DNA of 64,000 nt from Thalassoglobus polymorphus (GTDB taxonomy: Bacteria > Planctomycetota > Planctomycetia > Planctomycetales > Planctomycetaceae): positions 1,302,001 through 1,366,000 of the forward strand of contig NZ_CP036267.1 of NCBI RefSeq assembly GCF_007744255.1, written 5' to 3'. Position 1 is the first letter of the stretch; each line of letters opens with the position of its first letter. Below the pieces are notes generated by a model. It was not told where the DNA came from, made no database searches, and saw only the letters and a program-made list of their open reading frames with translations. The position numbers and the translations under genes were made by a program. This document shows, in pieces, positions 36,899-46,743 of the stretch.

Positions 36899-38038
36899 AT
36901 GTTCCGCTTCATCCCTTACATCCTGAAGAGCCTCCTGCGACATCGCATGCGATCATTGCTGACCGTGAGCGGTTCAGCCGTTGCGATCTTTGTGTTCTGC
37001 TTTGTTGGCTCGATTCAAGAAGGATTAGAGCGGCTTACAAACGGAGACGATGCGCAGCAGTCTCTGATCGTCTTTCAGGAAAACCGCTTCTGCCCGACCA
37101 CCAGCCGTCTTCCGGAAGACTATTCCCGGACTATCAATGATATTCCAGGTGTGAAAGATGTTGTCCCGATGCAGGTTTGGACAAACAACTGCCGCGCCAG
37201 TCTCGACATTGTCGTCTTTAATGGGGCTCCCCCTGAAAAGTTGAAATCGACCCGAGACCTGAAGCTCGTCGCTGGAGATTGGGGAACGTTTGAGAAGCAG
37301 CACGATGCTGCTCTCGTTGGTCGCAATATCGCTCAACGTCGTGGTCTGAAACCGGGCAGTTCGTTCACCATTGGGGATATCACAGTCAATGTGGCGGGGG
37401 TCTTCACATCTCCCGTCGCTGCTGAAGAGAATCTGATTTACACGAACCTTGAGTTCCTGCAGTACCGGCAAGATGTCGATTCAGCAGGATTGGTGACGCT
37501 GCACGAAGTGTACCTGACTGAAGGTGCCGATCCCGAGTCGGTGAGCCGTTCCATTGACGAAGCACTCCGGACCGGACCAGTCCCGACAACAACCCGCCGC
37601 AAGGGAGCCTTTCAAGCGAGCACGCTGGCGGATCTCGTCGACCTGATTGGTTTCGCTCACTATCTTGGTTATGCCTGTGTGGGTCTTGTCCTTTCAATCG
37701 TGGCGACGACAACGGTGATGTCTGTTCAAGACCGCATTGTAGAACATGCCATTCTGCAAGTCATGGGAGTTCGCCCCGGTCGGCTCTTTCGATTCATTCT
37801 GAGTGAGAGTACCGTCCTGTGCTTTCTCGGAGGTCTACTCGGAACAGGGGTTGCCATGGGCGTTCTCTACTGGAGTGGTCTTGCCATTGGAGCAGAAGGG
37901 GTCACAATCGCGTTCCGGCCTTCCTTACCGCTCGCTCTCTCAGCGATCGTAGTCTCAATTCTCGTGGGGCTCGCAGCCGGGATCATTCCGGCATTCAAAG
38001 CCTCTCGAGCCTCGATCGTCATGGCACTGCAGGAGTAG
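36899..38038 (+). CDS. ABC transporter permease, FtsX/MacB type (second)
   Basis: 379 residues. The N-terminus ([31 protein letters not shown]) is the usual first membrane segment; a periplasmic domain (about 45-255) is followed by three segments with [21 protein letters not shown], the FtsX-type coupling region, and [19 protein letters not shown] at the end. It is 49 bp after the ATPase, so it is in the same operon. It is clearly a different sequence from the first permease. Confidence 0.9.
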   Translation: MFRFIPYILKSLLRHRMRSLLTVSGSAVAIFVFCFVGSIQEGLERLTNGDDAQQSLIVFQENRFCPTTSRLPEDYSRTINDIPGVKDVVPMQVWTNNCRASLDIVVFNGAPPEKLKSTRDLKLVAGDWGTFEKQHDAALVGRNIAQRRGLKPGSSFTIGDITVNVAGVFTSPVAAEENLIYTNLEFLQYRQDVDSAGLVTLHEVYLTEGADPESVSRSIDEALRTGPVPTTTRRKGAFQASTLADLVDLIGFAHYLGYACVGLVLSIVATTTVMSVQDRIVEHAILQVMGVRPGRLFRFILSESTVLCFLGGLLGTGVAMGVLYWSGLAIGAEGVTIAFRPSLPLALSAIVVSILVGLAAGIIPAFKASRASIVMALQE

Positions 38039-38147
38039 GGTTTCGGAAATGCCGCTCTGTTGAGGGGATTCCTCATCGGCCTCCATTCGCAGTGTTCATT
38101 GAGCCTGCGCCTGACGGATTGTTTCACACGACGTCTTTCTCGTCGCC

Positions 38148-39032
38148 TTACCGTTCGATCCAGACGGAACAAGGTGAACGGTGCAGGATGCCGAGCCCTG
38201 TGCTCCCCAGGAAAACACGTTTCAAGAGTGATTTAGGGTCGCTGCTCACGACGATCAAATCTGCTTCACTCTCATTGGCGGACTCGATGATTTCGCGGGT
38301 GACACTGTTGCCTGAACGAACTTCGAAGGCAATGTCCTTCCAGTCCGAACGAAATTGATTCGCCAATGTCGCCAGCCGCGTTCTCTTGTCTTCGACTTCG
38401 CGAAGTTGCATTCCGGCAAATTGCTCTGGCATGAGAGGATCAACTGAAAATGTGTTCTGTACAACAGAAACCAGTCGGACTTGGATCTCCTGGCTGTTGC
38501 AATGTTCCTTGAGTTTCGAGAGTGCCTTAACTGCCGAACCTGTTCCGTCTTCCGCAATCAGAATCGTCTGACAACGAACTTCGTCCAGTACGTTCTCGCG
38601 AGGCTTCACAACGAGGACAGAACAGTCTGAATGCGTTGCGACCTGATTCGAGACACTTCCAAGAAAGACGCGTTCCGAGAATGTCCAACCATGCGAACCG
38701 ACGACGCAAAGGTCCGGTTTTGATTCTTCGATTTGTTCCAAAATCGCAGTCGCAGCATGACCGTCGAGGAGTGACTCACCGATTGAACAGACTCTCGACT
38801 TCATACGGCTTGCGACGGCATCGAGGACATCTTGAGATGCTTGACGGCATTCGTCAACGGCATCGAGAACCGCAGTTGGGAACTTTGCACCTATCAAATG
38901 CAAGTCGGGAGAGGGAGAGACAGACACGACGTTGAGATCGATCGAACTGTTTTCTTGGCATAGTAAATTCGCCATAAAACGTTCGGCGTACTCGGCATGT
39001 GCTGAGCCATCTGTTGCGAGGAGGATTTTCAT
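38148..39032 (-). CDS. Tandem universal stress protein (UspA) with degenerate second site
   Basis: 294 residues from the ATG at 39032, whose ATGA overlaps the stop of the cytochrome gene, so the two are translationally coupled. Domain 1 starts MKILLATDGSAHAEY and has GSHGWTFSERVFLGS, the G-2x-G-9x-G(S) ATP-binding motif. Domain 2 (about 150-294) has SSDPKSLLKRVFLGSTG, where the first two Gly are gone, so its nucleotide binding is doubtful. Usp proteins support survival under starvation, low oxygen and metal stress. Confidence 0.88.
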   Translation of the reverse strand: MKILLATDGSAHAEYAERFMANLLCQENSSIDLNVVSVSPSPDLHLIGAKFPTAVLDAVDECRQASQDVLDAVASRMKSRVCSIGESLLDGHAATAILEQIEESKPDLCVVGSHGWTFSERVFLGSVSNQVATHSDCSVLVVKPRENVLDEVRCQTILIAEDGTGSAVKALSKLKEHCNSQEIQVRLVSVVQNTFSVDPLMPEQFAGMQLREVEDKRTRLATLANQFRSDWKDIAFEVRSGNSVTREIIESANESEADLIVVSSDPKSLLKRVFLGSTGLGILHRSPCSVWIER

Positions 39033-39523
39033 TTGAAGGCTCCTTGATCGACGACAAGGGTGTTCCGAACGTAACGGTGACACTCAATGCAGGCCATTGT
39101 CACGCCCATCCATTTCAGAGCCGCTTGATCGAGATTCTCTGCCTCGGCGGCACTGTTTAAATCATTTGTGAGTCTACGAAACTCAGCGCTGAACTGTTTG
39201 TACATCGCATCATTATTAACTCGCCACTTCTCGGACGAACTCATTTTATTCAATGCCTTGGCTCCGTCCTGAATGAGAGCCATATCTTCAGTCGTCAGCC
39301 CCTCCAGGATTTTGTTGGACGCTTTGAGTTTTCCTCGCATGAACTGGCGTAGGTCGCTGATTGGTCGACCGTCACCTTCTTTGGGGGATTCGGCGACGGC
39401 TTGAGTTGGCTCTTGCGATTTTTTCTGATTCTCCTGAGCAGGAGTTTCTGAACGCATCACTCCCAAAACCAGAAGTGCAAGAATTAAGGTCGCCAAACCA
39501 GGACGATGTACGTTCTTCAGCAT
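39029..39523 (-). CDS. Secreted monohaem c-type cytochrome (cytochrome c'-like)
   Basis: 164 residues from the ATG at 39523; the frame opens 24 bases earlier. A signal peptide (LATLILALLVLGVM ... ETPAQ) is followed by a charged linker and a helical body. A single haem motif CIECH lies near the C-terminus, the arrangement of cytochrome c' (four-helix bundle, CxxCH in the last helix). Such proteins bind NO or handle electrons in the periplasm. Coupling to a universal stress gene suggests a redox or low-oxygen role. Confidence 0.75.
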   Translation of the reverse strand: MLKNVHRPGLATLILALLVLGVMRSETPAQENQKKSQEPTQAVAESPKEGDGRPISDLRQFMRGKLKASNKILEGLTTEDMALIQDGAKALNKMSSSEKWRVNNDAMYKQFSAEFRRLTNDLNSAAEAENLDQAALKWMGVTMACIECHRYVRNTLVVDQGAFK

Positions 39524-39679
39524 GAGAGGATTCCAGTTGATAGGCAAGTCGGTTTCGCCTTATGTTGTAGGCGAAAGTGATTTCATCGTGTCGGTGAACA
39601 GGCTAGTTTGTGAGTCAGCTCCGCTTTGGATCAACGAAAATGTGACGTTTCCAAGCCGAGGTAATGTGGCAGAAATCAA

Positions 39680-40195
39680 TCAGTCACTGGTCACATCATC
39701 CGTATTCTTATCGGGAGTCGTTCCGTCAGTCTGATCACCTCGAATCGTTAACACAGGGCATTGAGCGTGACGGAGAACTCGCTCTGCGACACTCCCCAAA
39801 ATCGCGTGCGAAAATCCGGTTCTTCCATGGGTTCCCATCACAATCAGGTCGATGTCTTGAGTCTCCACAAACTCAAGGATCTCACTGATCGGATTTCCAA
39901 ATTTCATGTGACTGTCAACGGCTTTTAAGCCTTCAGGAAATTGGCTGATAAGGAGTTCCAGAGATTGCTTCACAGCTGACGAAATTTCTTTGCGTCGCTG
40001 CGGTAGGTTTTCAAGATAACCGGGGAAAGCAAGTCCCATTCCAAAATCAGGAACATCGAGAGACACGTCGTGAATCACATGCAGTACCTGCAACTCGGCA
40101 TCGTATCGACTCGCCAGGTCAGAAGCGTAAACAGCTGCAGCTTCCGCGCACTCACTGAAGTCCGTTGGGAATAGAATTCGTTTCAAGTTCACCAT
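39680..40195 (-). CDS. Universal stress protein (UspA), single domain
   Basis: 171 residues. It begins MVNLKRILFPTDFSECAEAA and has GTHGRTGFSHAILGS near residue 125, the complete nucleotide-binding motif, followed by LRHAQCPVLTI. The acidic tail (TDGTTPDKNTDDVTSD) is extra. It shares MVNLKRIL and DFSEC with the gene at 46744, so the two are probably paralogues. A truncated family A repeat lies 37 bp upstream. Confidence 0.9.
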   Translation of the reverse strand: MVNLKRILFPTDFSECAEAAAVYASDLASRYDAELQVLHVIHDVSLDVPDFGMGLAFPGYLENLPQRRKEISSAVKQSLELLISQFPEGLKAVDSHMKFGNPISEILEFVETQDIDLIVMGTHGRTGFSHAILGSVAERVLRHAQCPVLTIRGDQTDGTTPDKNTDDVTSD

Positions 40196-40231
40196 TTGTC
40201 CACTCTCGCTCCTGAAGCAAATATGATTTTA

Positions 40232-40275
40232 GAGCAGTTTGCTCTACCGAGTCCCCGTGAAGAACGCGTTTCTTA
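40232..40275 (+). repeat. Truncated family A repeat
   Basis: Starts at TA then GAGCAGTTTGCTCTACCGAG and continues to GAACGCGTTTCTTAA, where similarity ends. Confidence 0.75.
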
Positions 40276-40737
40276 AGAGCAAATTGACGATTGGTTTGCA
40301 GTAATATCGCTGCATGTTGGGTGGCCGTAGACCTCTCCCGGTGACTCACCGGGGGCTGTATCGGCACTGAACATCAATCCGAAAAATGTGATCGACATTA
40401 CGATCAGTCTTGTGGCGAGTAATAGGTGCAGTTGCCTAACTGATCCTCAGGGCCACAAAACACGAAAGTGTTCGAGTTGTTCACTGATCAGGCTGCAAAA
40501 ACAGGACCGTTTTCAAGTAAAGCTGGAGGCAGAAGTTAATAACCTCATGAATGTCAAAGATGTGCGAACCTTGCCGAATTCAAGGTGTGCTGTTTCGTCA
40601 CGCTTCCCGGCAGTATGCGCGCGATATCGCACAGCGGTCGCCTTCTTGTCGGCGCCGTCGGAACTGTTGCACTTTGTGTCGAGACGACATCATGTATCGT
40701 TCAGGTCTGCAGTGATCCCTTTAAAGCAGTGTTCCCT

Positions 40738-40825
40738 TTAAAACGGTTCGCACTACCGAGTGTCAGTGAAGAACGCATTTCGCTAGTAAAATGCTGCTCG
40801 CCACGGGCAGAGACAAGACCGATCC
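40738..40825 (+). repeat. Family A repeat with empty CTAG site
   Basis: Reads CGGTTCGCACTACCGAGTG, then GAACGCATTTCGCTAGTAAA with an intact CTAG. This is the unoccupied version of the site used by the nested B elements. The 3' end is diverged. Confidence 0.82.
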
Positions 40826-40835
40826 TGGGTTGGCT

Positions 40836-42668
40836 TCAGTAGGGGTTAGGCTGTTTGCAGGGGAGTACAATTTCAATTGTTGCTCCTTTCGAAGTGTTGG
40901 CAGCGACATAAATTTCCCCGTGATGTGCCTCGACAATACGTTTCGAGATCGGCATCCCCAAGCCTGTCCCTTTTTGCTTGGTTGTGTAGAAGGGCTCGAA
41001 AATGTGGTTGGGGTCCTGATGCTCAATGCCAGGTCCATTATCAGAAATTTGAACCCTGATAGCGGGGGCATTCTTGTATTCGCAGGCCTCGGATTTGAGA
41101 GTCACAACAGATTCCGGCGGAGAAGCAGCGGCTGCGTTTTCAAGAACATTTCGAAACACCTGTTCGATTCGCAACCTGTCTACTACACATAGTATTTCAG
41201 GCAGATCATCGTGAGCTTGTAGCACAATTGGTCGGTCTTCCATTGCCTCTGTGATGTGTTGCCAAGCTGCTTCCCAGATGTCCTTTAAGCGACAGGGCCC
41301 TAATGAAAGCTGGATCGGGGCAGCGTATCCCCGGACCTCTTCGTACAGCCTTTGCAACTCATTCAGCGCCTCTTTGATTCTATGAGTCAGGTCCATATGA
41401 GCCGGTTGCTCGACGAGATCAAGCGAGAGCATATCGAGACATGCCCGAGCCCGCTGCAATGCATTTCGACTTTCGTGAGCCAGGCCGGTAATCATTTCTC
41501 CGATAGCAGCTAGCCGTTCAGACTGGACGAGTTGACTTTTGATATTCATGAGATCCGTCACATCGTGACCGATCGACAGGACAGCTGTGATTTCGCCGTC
41601 GGCATCACGTAATGGCTTTCCCCACCATGCAATCTGTCGCAATAATCCAGACTTCGTTCGTATTGGATTGACGTTCCCTTCAATCTCCGCTCCCAATATT
41701 ACACGATCGAAACTTTCCCGAATTTGTTCCTCTGAGCTATCTGGGATGAACAATTCAAACCAGTTTTGATCGCGGACTTCTTCAAGTTGAAATCCCGAAA
41801 CCACTTCCATGAATTTGTTGAAGCGAACGATTTTCCCTTCACGGTCAAGGATTAAGATAATGACCTGCGCCGTTTCAAGAATCCGGTCTGAGAAGTCTCG
41901 TTGTTTTCGCACCTGTTCTTCATATTGTTGTCGTTCGGTCACATCGTTGATCAACCAGACTTCATGATTGTCGTAACGATACCCCGAGAACTCGACGATC
42001 ATTTTCCGGCCGTTTTTTGTGACAAGGTCAACCAGCCAAGGCTGAGACAAGCCTGTCGTTCGAGCGTTTTCATAGGCCGCCTGGTATTCATCTTTGCGTT
42101 CTCCAAACAAAATTCGGAACCACGCATCTCGGTCAGACAGTTCGGCGTCGGAATAGCCCGTCAATTCTTCGACTCGTCGATTCACACGCACCAAGTTCGA
42201 TTTCAGGTCAACATAGGCAGCCCCGGCAGGCAAGTTGTCGACCATGAATTGGACTTGCTCGTCGCGCATGCGAACTTCATCACGGGCTTCTCTTAGTTCA
42301 ACGAATCTTCTTAAGCGGGCACGGAGTTGATCCGGATCGATCGGCTTGAGCAGGTAGTCCGATGCACCAAGACGGATTGCCTGCAGGCTGCTTTCAAGGT
42401 CGGCATAACCGGTGATGACCATCACGGCAGCTTCTGGAGCCTGCGCGATAATCTGAGGCAGAAGTTCTGTGAGAGTGCTATCCGGAAGTTTGCGATCGAC
42501 CAGAATTGCGAAATAATGTTGCCACTCCTCTCGGTCGAGTGCCGCTGACGCGGAATTCGCGATGTCGACTCGATAGCCATCGAGCTTCAGGATTCTGGCC
42601 AACCCCTTGCAGAGTTTTTGATTGTCGTCGATGACCAGAACCGCGTGCGGAGATGCGATTTGAGTCAT
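40836..42668 (-). CDS. Hybrid response regulator / PAS-PAS histidine kinase
   Basis: 610 residues. An N-terminal receiver (VLVIDDNQKL, phospho-Asp in AILVDRKLPDS, Lys in LLKPID) spans 1-125. Two PAS domains follow (about 140-250 and 258-375), then HisKA with the H-box GLAHESRNALQ and an HATPase with NVLENAAAASPP, DNGPGIEHQD and GTGLGMPISKRIV. It is the third gene of a tight operon (stop/start overlap with the receiver gene at 42665-42668). It should sense a signal via PAS and autophosphorylate; ligand unknown. Confidence 0.9.
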   Translation of the reverse strand: MTQIASPHAVLVIDDNQKLCKGLARILKLDGYRVDIANSASAALDREEWQHYFAILVDRKLPDSTLTELLPQIIAQAPEAAVMVITGYADLESSLQAIRLGASDYLLKPIDPDQLRARLRRFVELREARDEVRMRDEQVQFMVDNLPAGAAYVDLKSNLVRVNRRVEELTGYSDAELSDRDAWFRILFGERKDEYQAAYENARTTGLSQPWLVDLVTKNGRKMIVEFSGYRYDNHEVWLINDVTERQQYEEQVRKQRDFSDRILETAQVIILILDREGKIVRFNKFMEVVSGFQLEEVRDQNWFELFIPDSSEEQIRESFDRVILGAEIEGNVNPIRTKSGLLRQIAWWGKPLRDADGEITAVLSIGHDVTDLMNIKSQLVQSERLAAIGEMITGLAHESRNALQRARACLDMLSLDLVEQPAHMDLTHRIKEALNELQRLYEEVRGYAAPIQLSLGPCRLKDIWEAAWQHITEAMEDRPIVLQAHDDLPEILCVVDRLRIEQVFRNVLENAAAASPPESVVTLKSEACEYKNAPAIRVQISDNGPGIEHQDPNHIFEPFYTTKQKGTGLGMPISKRIVEAHHGEIYVAANTSKGATIEIVLPCKQPNPY

Positions 42669-43072
42669 GATGTTGACCTGATGAGGTCGAGAAGCTTCTC
42701 AATATCTAACGGCTTAGACAGAAGTTCCACCGGTCCGATAGCATGGACTTCACCAACGACTTCGTCGGTGAAAAAAGCCGACATGAAAATCGTAAAGGAC
42801 TCCGGAACAATTTGTTTCAACTGGCGATATGCTTCGACTCCGCCGATCCCTGGCATGCGGACATCGATCAGCACAAAATGGGGCTGAAAAGTTTTGGCTA
42901 GGGAAATTCCATGTTCCCCGTTGCTGGCGGTTTCAACATCATAACCACTTGCTTTCAGGACTCGAGCGATCGTGCGACGCATTCCACTTTCATCATCCAC
43001 AACCAGCACTCGGAGCGTCCGATCGATTCGATGAGATTTGACGACGTCACATTCAACTCGCGATTGAATCAC
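42665..43072 (-). CDS. Single-domain response regulator
   Basis: 135 residues, one receiver domain with no output domain: LRVLVVDDESGMRR, phospho-Asp in FVLIDVRMPG, and Lys in LLSKPLD. It overlaps both neighbours by four bases, so all three are cotranslated. It probably relays phosphate between the two kinases or acts by protein contact. Confidence 0.9.
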   Translation of the reverse strand: MIQSRVECDVVKSHRIDRTLRVLVVDDESGMRRTIARVLKASGYDVETASNGEHGISLAKTFQPHFVLIDVRMPGIGGVEAYRQLKQIVPESFTIFMSAFFTDEVVGEVHAIGPVELLSKPLDIEKLLDLIRSTS

Positions 43073-44199
43073 TCTTTTGGCTCCATGATAACCTCACCAC
43101 CAACCAGTTCATGGCTGGGCAGGGTCAGTCGAAAAATAGCTCCAGCTCCCGTGTGATCAACCAGTTCGAGGGTCCCTCGATTCTGCTCAGCGTAACGTTT
43201 GGAAATCACAAGCCCCAGTCCGATTCCTTTCGTCTTGGTTGTAAACAATGGCTCGAAGATTCGCAATCGTTGAGATTCAACAACCCCTTCTCCTTCGTCC
43301 TGCACATCGATCATGATATGTGAGCCAGTGCTTGAAATGACAATCTGAATTGTGATCGGGTCAGCTGAAGCCTGCACGCCATTGACGATCAGATTTTCGA
43401 GAATTCTCGCAATTTGGTCGGCATCGGCAGTGACGTTGAAGGATTCAATTCGAGATTGAACCAAAACCAATTCGTCGTCTGTCGGCCTGCGCTCTTCGAC
43501 CAGTTTATGGATGAACTGCACGATGTCAAAGGTTGCGGATTGTTGCGGAGGGTCTCGAGTGTAGTCCAATAAATCGCTGACGATGCGGTTGGCTCGATCA
43601 ATCTCTTCCAGGATTTCTTCGACGGACTCTTGTGCATCATCATCAAGGGTTTCTTTGACCATGTCCAGGTAATAAGCTGCATTTCGAATGACACCCAATG
43701 GGTTTCGGATTTCATGAGCCACGCTCCCGGCGAGTTGTCCCAGCAACGCCAATCGCTCGTAGGAATGTCTTTTTCGAATTTCGGACTCGACTCTCTTGCG
43801 ATCTGTTAAATCAACAATGTATGCCATGACCAGCATTCCCTCGCTGGTTTTCATGGGGTGAAGACTAATGTCAACTGGAAATTCGGTTCCATCTTTGCGG
43901 CGACCGAACAAGTCGTGTCCTGCCCCCATCGGTCTGGCCTGAGGTGCTTTCAGGAATTTGTCGCGGTCACTGACATGGCGCTCATGGAACCGGCGTGGGA
44001 TCAGGCATTCGACTGACTGAGTGATGAGTTCGTCCCGGTCATACCTGAACCAGTTTTCGGTTTGCCGATTTACCATCACAATCTTTCCGTCCCTGTCGAC
44101 AATAACCATGGCTGCAGGGGACGATTCCACAACGAGCCGAAAACGTTCTTCGCCCGGTTGTCGTTGTGCGTCATCAGCGTTGAGATTGGTTCTGCTCAA
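43069..44199 (-). CDS. PAS-domain histidine kinase
   Basis: 376 residues from a TTG at 44199 (the N-terminus is uncertain; no better ATG fits before the PAS domain). PAS spans about 18-125 (LVVESSPAAMVIVDRDGKIV, NWFRYDRDELI, VDISLHPMK). HisKA has GSVAHEIRNPLGVIRNA and the HATPase has ILENLIVNGVQAS, DEGEGVVES and GIGLGLVISKRYA. No membrane segment was seen, so it is cytosolic and may bind haem, flavin or a small ligand. A sigma-54-type promoter lies about 50-80 bp upstream, and the gene leads the operon. Confidence 0.88.
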   Translation of the reverse strand: MSRTNLNADDAQRQPGEERFRLVVESSPAAMVIVDRDGKIVMVNRQTENWFRYDRDELITQSVECLIPRRFHERHVSDRDKFLKAPQARPMGAGHDLFGRRKDGTEFPVDISLHPMKTSEGMLVMAYIVDLTDRKRVESEIRKRHSYERLALLGQLAGSVAHEIRNPLGVIRNAAYYLDMVKETLDDDAQESVEEILEEIDRANRIVSDLLDYTRDPPQQSATFDIVQFIHKLVEERRPTDDELVLVQSRIESFNVTADADQIARILENLIVNGVQASADPITIQIVISSTGSHIMIDVQDEGEGVVESQRLRIFEPLFTTKTKGIGLGLVISKRYAEQNRGTLELVDHTGAGAIFRLTLPSHELVGGEVIMEPKE

Positions 44200-44261
44200 A
44201 GCGAACTTTCTACGTGGGTGTAAGATTCAAAAGGGTTGACACTATGAATCAGCCTGGGGGA

Positions 44262-44277
44262 TGCAAAGAGCGTACCT
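44262..44277 (-). promoter_or_regulatory. Sigma-54-type promoter (-24/-12)
   Basis: Minus strand reads AGGTACGCTCTTTGCA; GG and GC are 10 nt apart and the TTTGCA part is ideal, while the -24 part has T for C. The predicted start is near 44250, about 50 nt before the kinase gene. Confidence 0.6.
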
Positions 44278-44350
44278 CAAATACGAAAAAGACTCCGAAC
44301 TCTCGCCATCGTCGCCAATTGTCCTGTGCAAGAGCCTGAGCAAGAAAATG

Positions 44351-44396
44351 AGGAATCATTGTGCATGGTTGCATAGTAAGGAATCATTGTGCATGG
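44351..44396. repeat. 18-bp direct repeat, period 28
   Basis: AGGAATCATTGTGCATGG at 44351-44368 and again at 44379-44396. Only two units; not a CRISPR. Possible binding site upstream of the kinase operon. Confidence 0.6.
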
Positions 44397-44821
44397 GGGC
44401 ACAGGCACGTGTCAACGTGCACGTTTCGCACTGACCGCTTGTCTGAATCAGCAAAAAAACTTCGCTCTTTTCACACAGTTGAGAATGTCTCAGCGACGCC
44501 ATTTCTGCCACCAAATTCACATTTCAGCAACATTTCAATGCCATGAATGGCGTTGTGAAGAGTCGCGACTATTTGCGTCAATTTTTTGTAATTTAACAGA
44601 AACGAAATAATTCTCTAACTTCGGAATAGATAATGCAAGGTTGATGATAGCCGATGGCGAAGTGCTTCCTCGATGTCCCTTTTGTAAGTCGGCATTCACA
44701 CTTTTCAGCGTGCAAATTTAGGATCAACAGAGTCACCCAAGTTTGTAGATCAGCCCGTAACCTGAATCCTGATTGGTATGGCAAAGGAGAGGTGCGATCT
44801 GCACGATAAGGAAATTCACAA

Positions 44822-45097
44822 ATGGCAGTATTGAATTTATTGAATAGCCCAGACAAAGTCCGTCAGCCAACCAAACTGAATTCAGCAGGCCAGCAAATTT
44901 GTAAATCTGCCAACGCCATCTTGAATCGGCAGTACGTTCTTGGCATTCAGCGGTTGGAATGTCTCTGGGAAAACGGGAAACTTACGATTACCGGGCGAGT
45001 TCCTCTTTACTACCACAAACAGCTTGCACAACAGCTCATTATGGACGCCAACATCGGCGGGATCAAACTGCTTGTAAATGAAATTGAAGTCTGTTGA
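44822..45097 (+). CDS. Short BON-like protein
   Basis: 91 residues with a ribosome site AAGGAA upstream of the ATG. Its second half (LECLWENGKLTITGRVPLYYHKQLAQQLIM) resembles the BON domain core (helix-strand, 'xLxGxVxxxxxxxxA'), a phospholipid- or envelope-associating fold. There is no signal peptide, unlike OsmY-type BON proteins. It lies in the stress region next to the kinase operon. Family membership is tentative. Confidence 0.6.
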   Translation: MAVLNLLNSPDKVRQPTKLNSAGQQICKSANAILNRQYVLGIQRLECLWENGKLTITGRVPLYYHKQLAQQLIMDANIGGIKLLVNEIEVC

Positions 45098-45204
45098 TTA
45101 TCAAGATTATTCTTCTCCGGTCATCAACGAAAATGTAGCAGGGACGTCAGCCTGAATCGGTTGATTCGCCTGATTCGCTCGCTAACTTGAGTGATCGCTT
45201 CTTC

Positions 45205-46368
45205 CTATGTGAACATCCATGGCGGAGTGGCGGTTTTAGACGATGACCTTTTGACTTTCTCGCTCACGAAGTCTCCTACATTTTCTGCCAGATCCGCCCA
45301 AAGTGTCGCTCGTCCCGGAAAAATGCTGATGACATTCTCGAAGCGTTTCGGTTGTGTCGCATGGTCGATGATCGTAGGTCGGAAGACATGCGTAGGATTG
45401 ATTTCTTCAGGGTGAAGTGCCTGAACCGTAATGCCCGCCCATTCTTTTCGCTGTTGAGCATTTTCGAATGCCCCCGGAAGCAACCGTTTGACTCGCTCCT
45501 CAATGATCCGGATCTCTTCAGGGTTGACCGTCGTATCTTTCGGCTCTTGAACAACCTTCCAGCGTTCGCTCCCGAAGACAGAACCGCTCTCGTGCGGCAC
45601 ATGGTTGAATCCCTCTTGATCGACCAGGTGAAAGGGATCAAGGCTCAAGACAGGCTCAATGGCGAGAAGGTGCGATTTGACGTACACGAGTTCGTAGTCG
45701 GGTTGCTCGCCAGCGACGTTTTCAAACAGTGGGTAAAATGACTTTCGGCTTGCTGCTCCAACTGCAAGGATGACCAGTTGCCCTCGCAACTCTTCGCCCG
45801 TCCCAAGTTCGACACCGTAAACTTGCTTTTTATCTGTGAGCAGTTTCGAGACGAATGTCCCTGATCGAATCTCAACACCAGCCGCGCGTGCTGCGACTGA
45901 TAAAGCATCGAGCAGGACATGCGGTCGGAAAGATCTGTCTGGCAGTCGCAGTAGCCACGATATTTTCTTGCGATCTACCTGTGGCATATTCCAGCTCGCC
46001 TCACCCTCGGTAAGTTCTCGATACGGGAGGTTCGCTGCATCCCAGGCTGAAGTCCATTTTTGTCTGTCAGAATCGTTCATGCTGCCGAAGATCATTGGAG
46101 CCATCTCTGGCTCCAGGCATTCAGGACAAAACTGGACCGTTTGCAGCAGAGACTTGTGGCAACGGGTCGCCAATTCGTTATCAATTTGGGCAAATGAGGC
46201 ACCGCTGTACAACCACCCCTGATTTTCCGTCGACGCTGCATGGCCTAACTTTGAGGTCTCGAGCAGTGTGACTGGAAAGCCCGCCTGCGATAGTTGTGTG
46301 GCACTCGCCAGACCGGAGAAGCCGCCGCCAACGATAAGAATACGCTCGACATGAGAGTTTGCAGCCAT
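45205..46368 (-). CDS. FAD-dependent oxidoreductase (DAO type)
   Basis: 387 residues. The N-terminal Rossmann motif ILIVGGGFSGLASATQLSQ and the following acidic Glu bind FAD. GHAASTENQGWLYSGAS is like the flavin region of glycine/D-amino-acid oxidase relatives, and the C-terminal half contains VISIFPGRATLWADLAENV. No signal peptide. The substrate is not evident. It stands alone between the BON-like gene and the UspA genes. Confidence 0.82.
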   Translation of the reverse strand: MAANSHVERILIVGGGFSGLASATQLSQAGFPVTLLETSKLGHAASTENQGWLYSGASFAQIDNELATRCHKSLLQTVQFCPECLEPEMAPMIFGSMNDSDRQKWTSAWDAANLPYRELTEGEASWNMPQVDRKKISWLLRLPDRSFRPHVLLDALSVAARAAGVEIRSGTFVSKLLTDKKQVYGVELGTGEELRGQLVILAVGAASRKSFYPLFENVAGEQPDYELVYVKSHLLAIEPVLSLDPFHLVDQEGFNHVPHESGSVFGSERWKVVQEPKDTTVNPEEIRIIEERVKRLLPGAFENAQQRKEWAGITVQALHPEEINPTHVFRPTIIDHATQPKRFENVISIFPGRATLWADLAENVGDFVSEKVKRSSSKTATPPWMFT

Positions 46369-46743
46369 TTCAGTCGCCTCTTTAAATTCAGAGATATTGG
46401 CGAATCGACTCCGGGTGAATCATCGCAAAATTGAAGTCCGTCGTTATTTGTCTTCAGGTAAGATGCTCACCAAAAGTTACAAACCGGGATCAATTGGTAA
46501 TTGACAAGCTCAATTCAATAGTAACCCGGTTCACGGGGCAACGAAACGAAAATCTCATACGCCACGTTGCAAAAGGGAATCGATTCTGATTCAGTTCAGC
46601 GAGACGAATGAGTCTGCTGCTGAATTCGAGTTGGCTTTGATCTCATCAAAACTCAACGGAAAAATCTCAATCATTAAAAAATCTTCGGTTTGCTGGATCA
46701 ATCGGCTCTCTCATGACACTTTCATCATCAACGGGTTGAGGAG
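46369..46743. other. Gene-free stretch
   Basis: About 375 bases upstream of the oxidoreductase gene. No repeat copy, sigma-54 site or terminator recognised. Confidence 0.45.

Larger units (their letters stand above)
40196..40835. other. Gene-free stretch with two A repeats
   Basis: Holds a truncated family A copy (40232-40275) and a near-complete one (40738-40825). The 460 bases between show no convincing gene. Confidence 0.55.
44200..44821. other. Intergenic region with promoter and direct repeat
   Basis: Contains the sigma-54-type promoter (44262-44277) and an 18-bp direct repeat (44351-44396). No family A or B repeat and no credible gene. Confidence 0.5.

Noticed and set aside
44351-44396. 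Two-unit direct repeat considered as CRISPR
   Set aside because: Only two units, no cas genes, spacing far below a repeat-spacer array.
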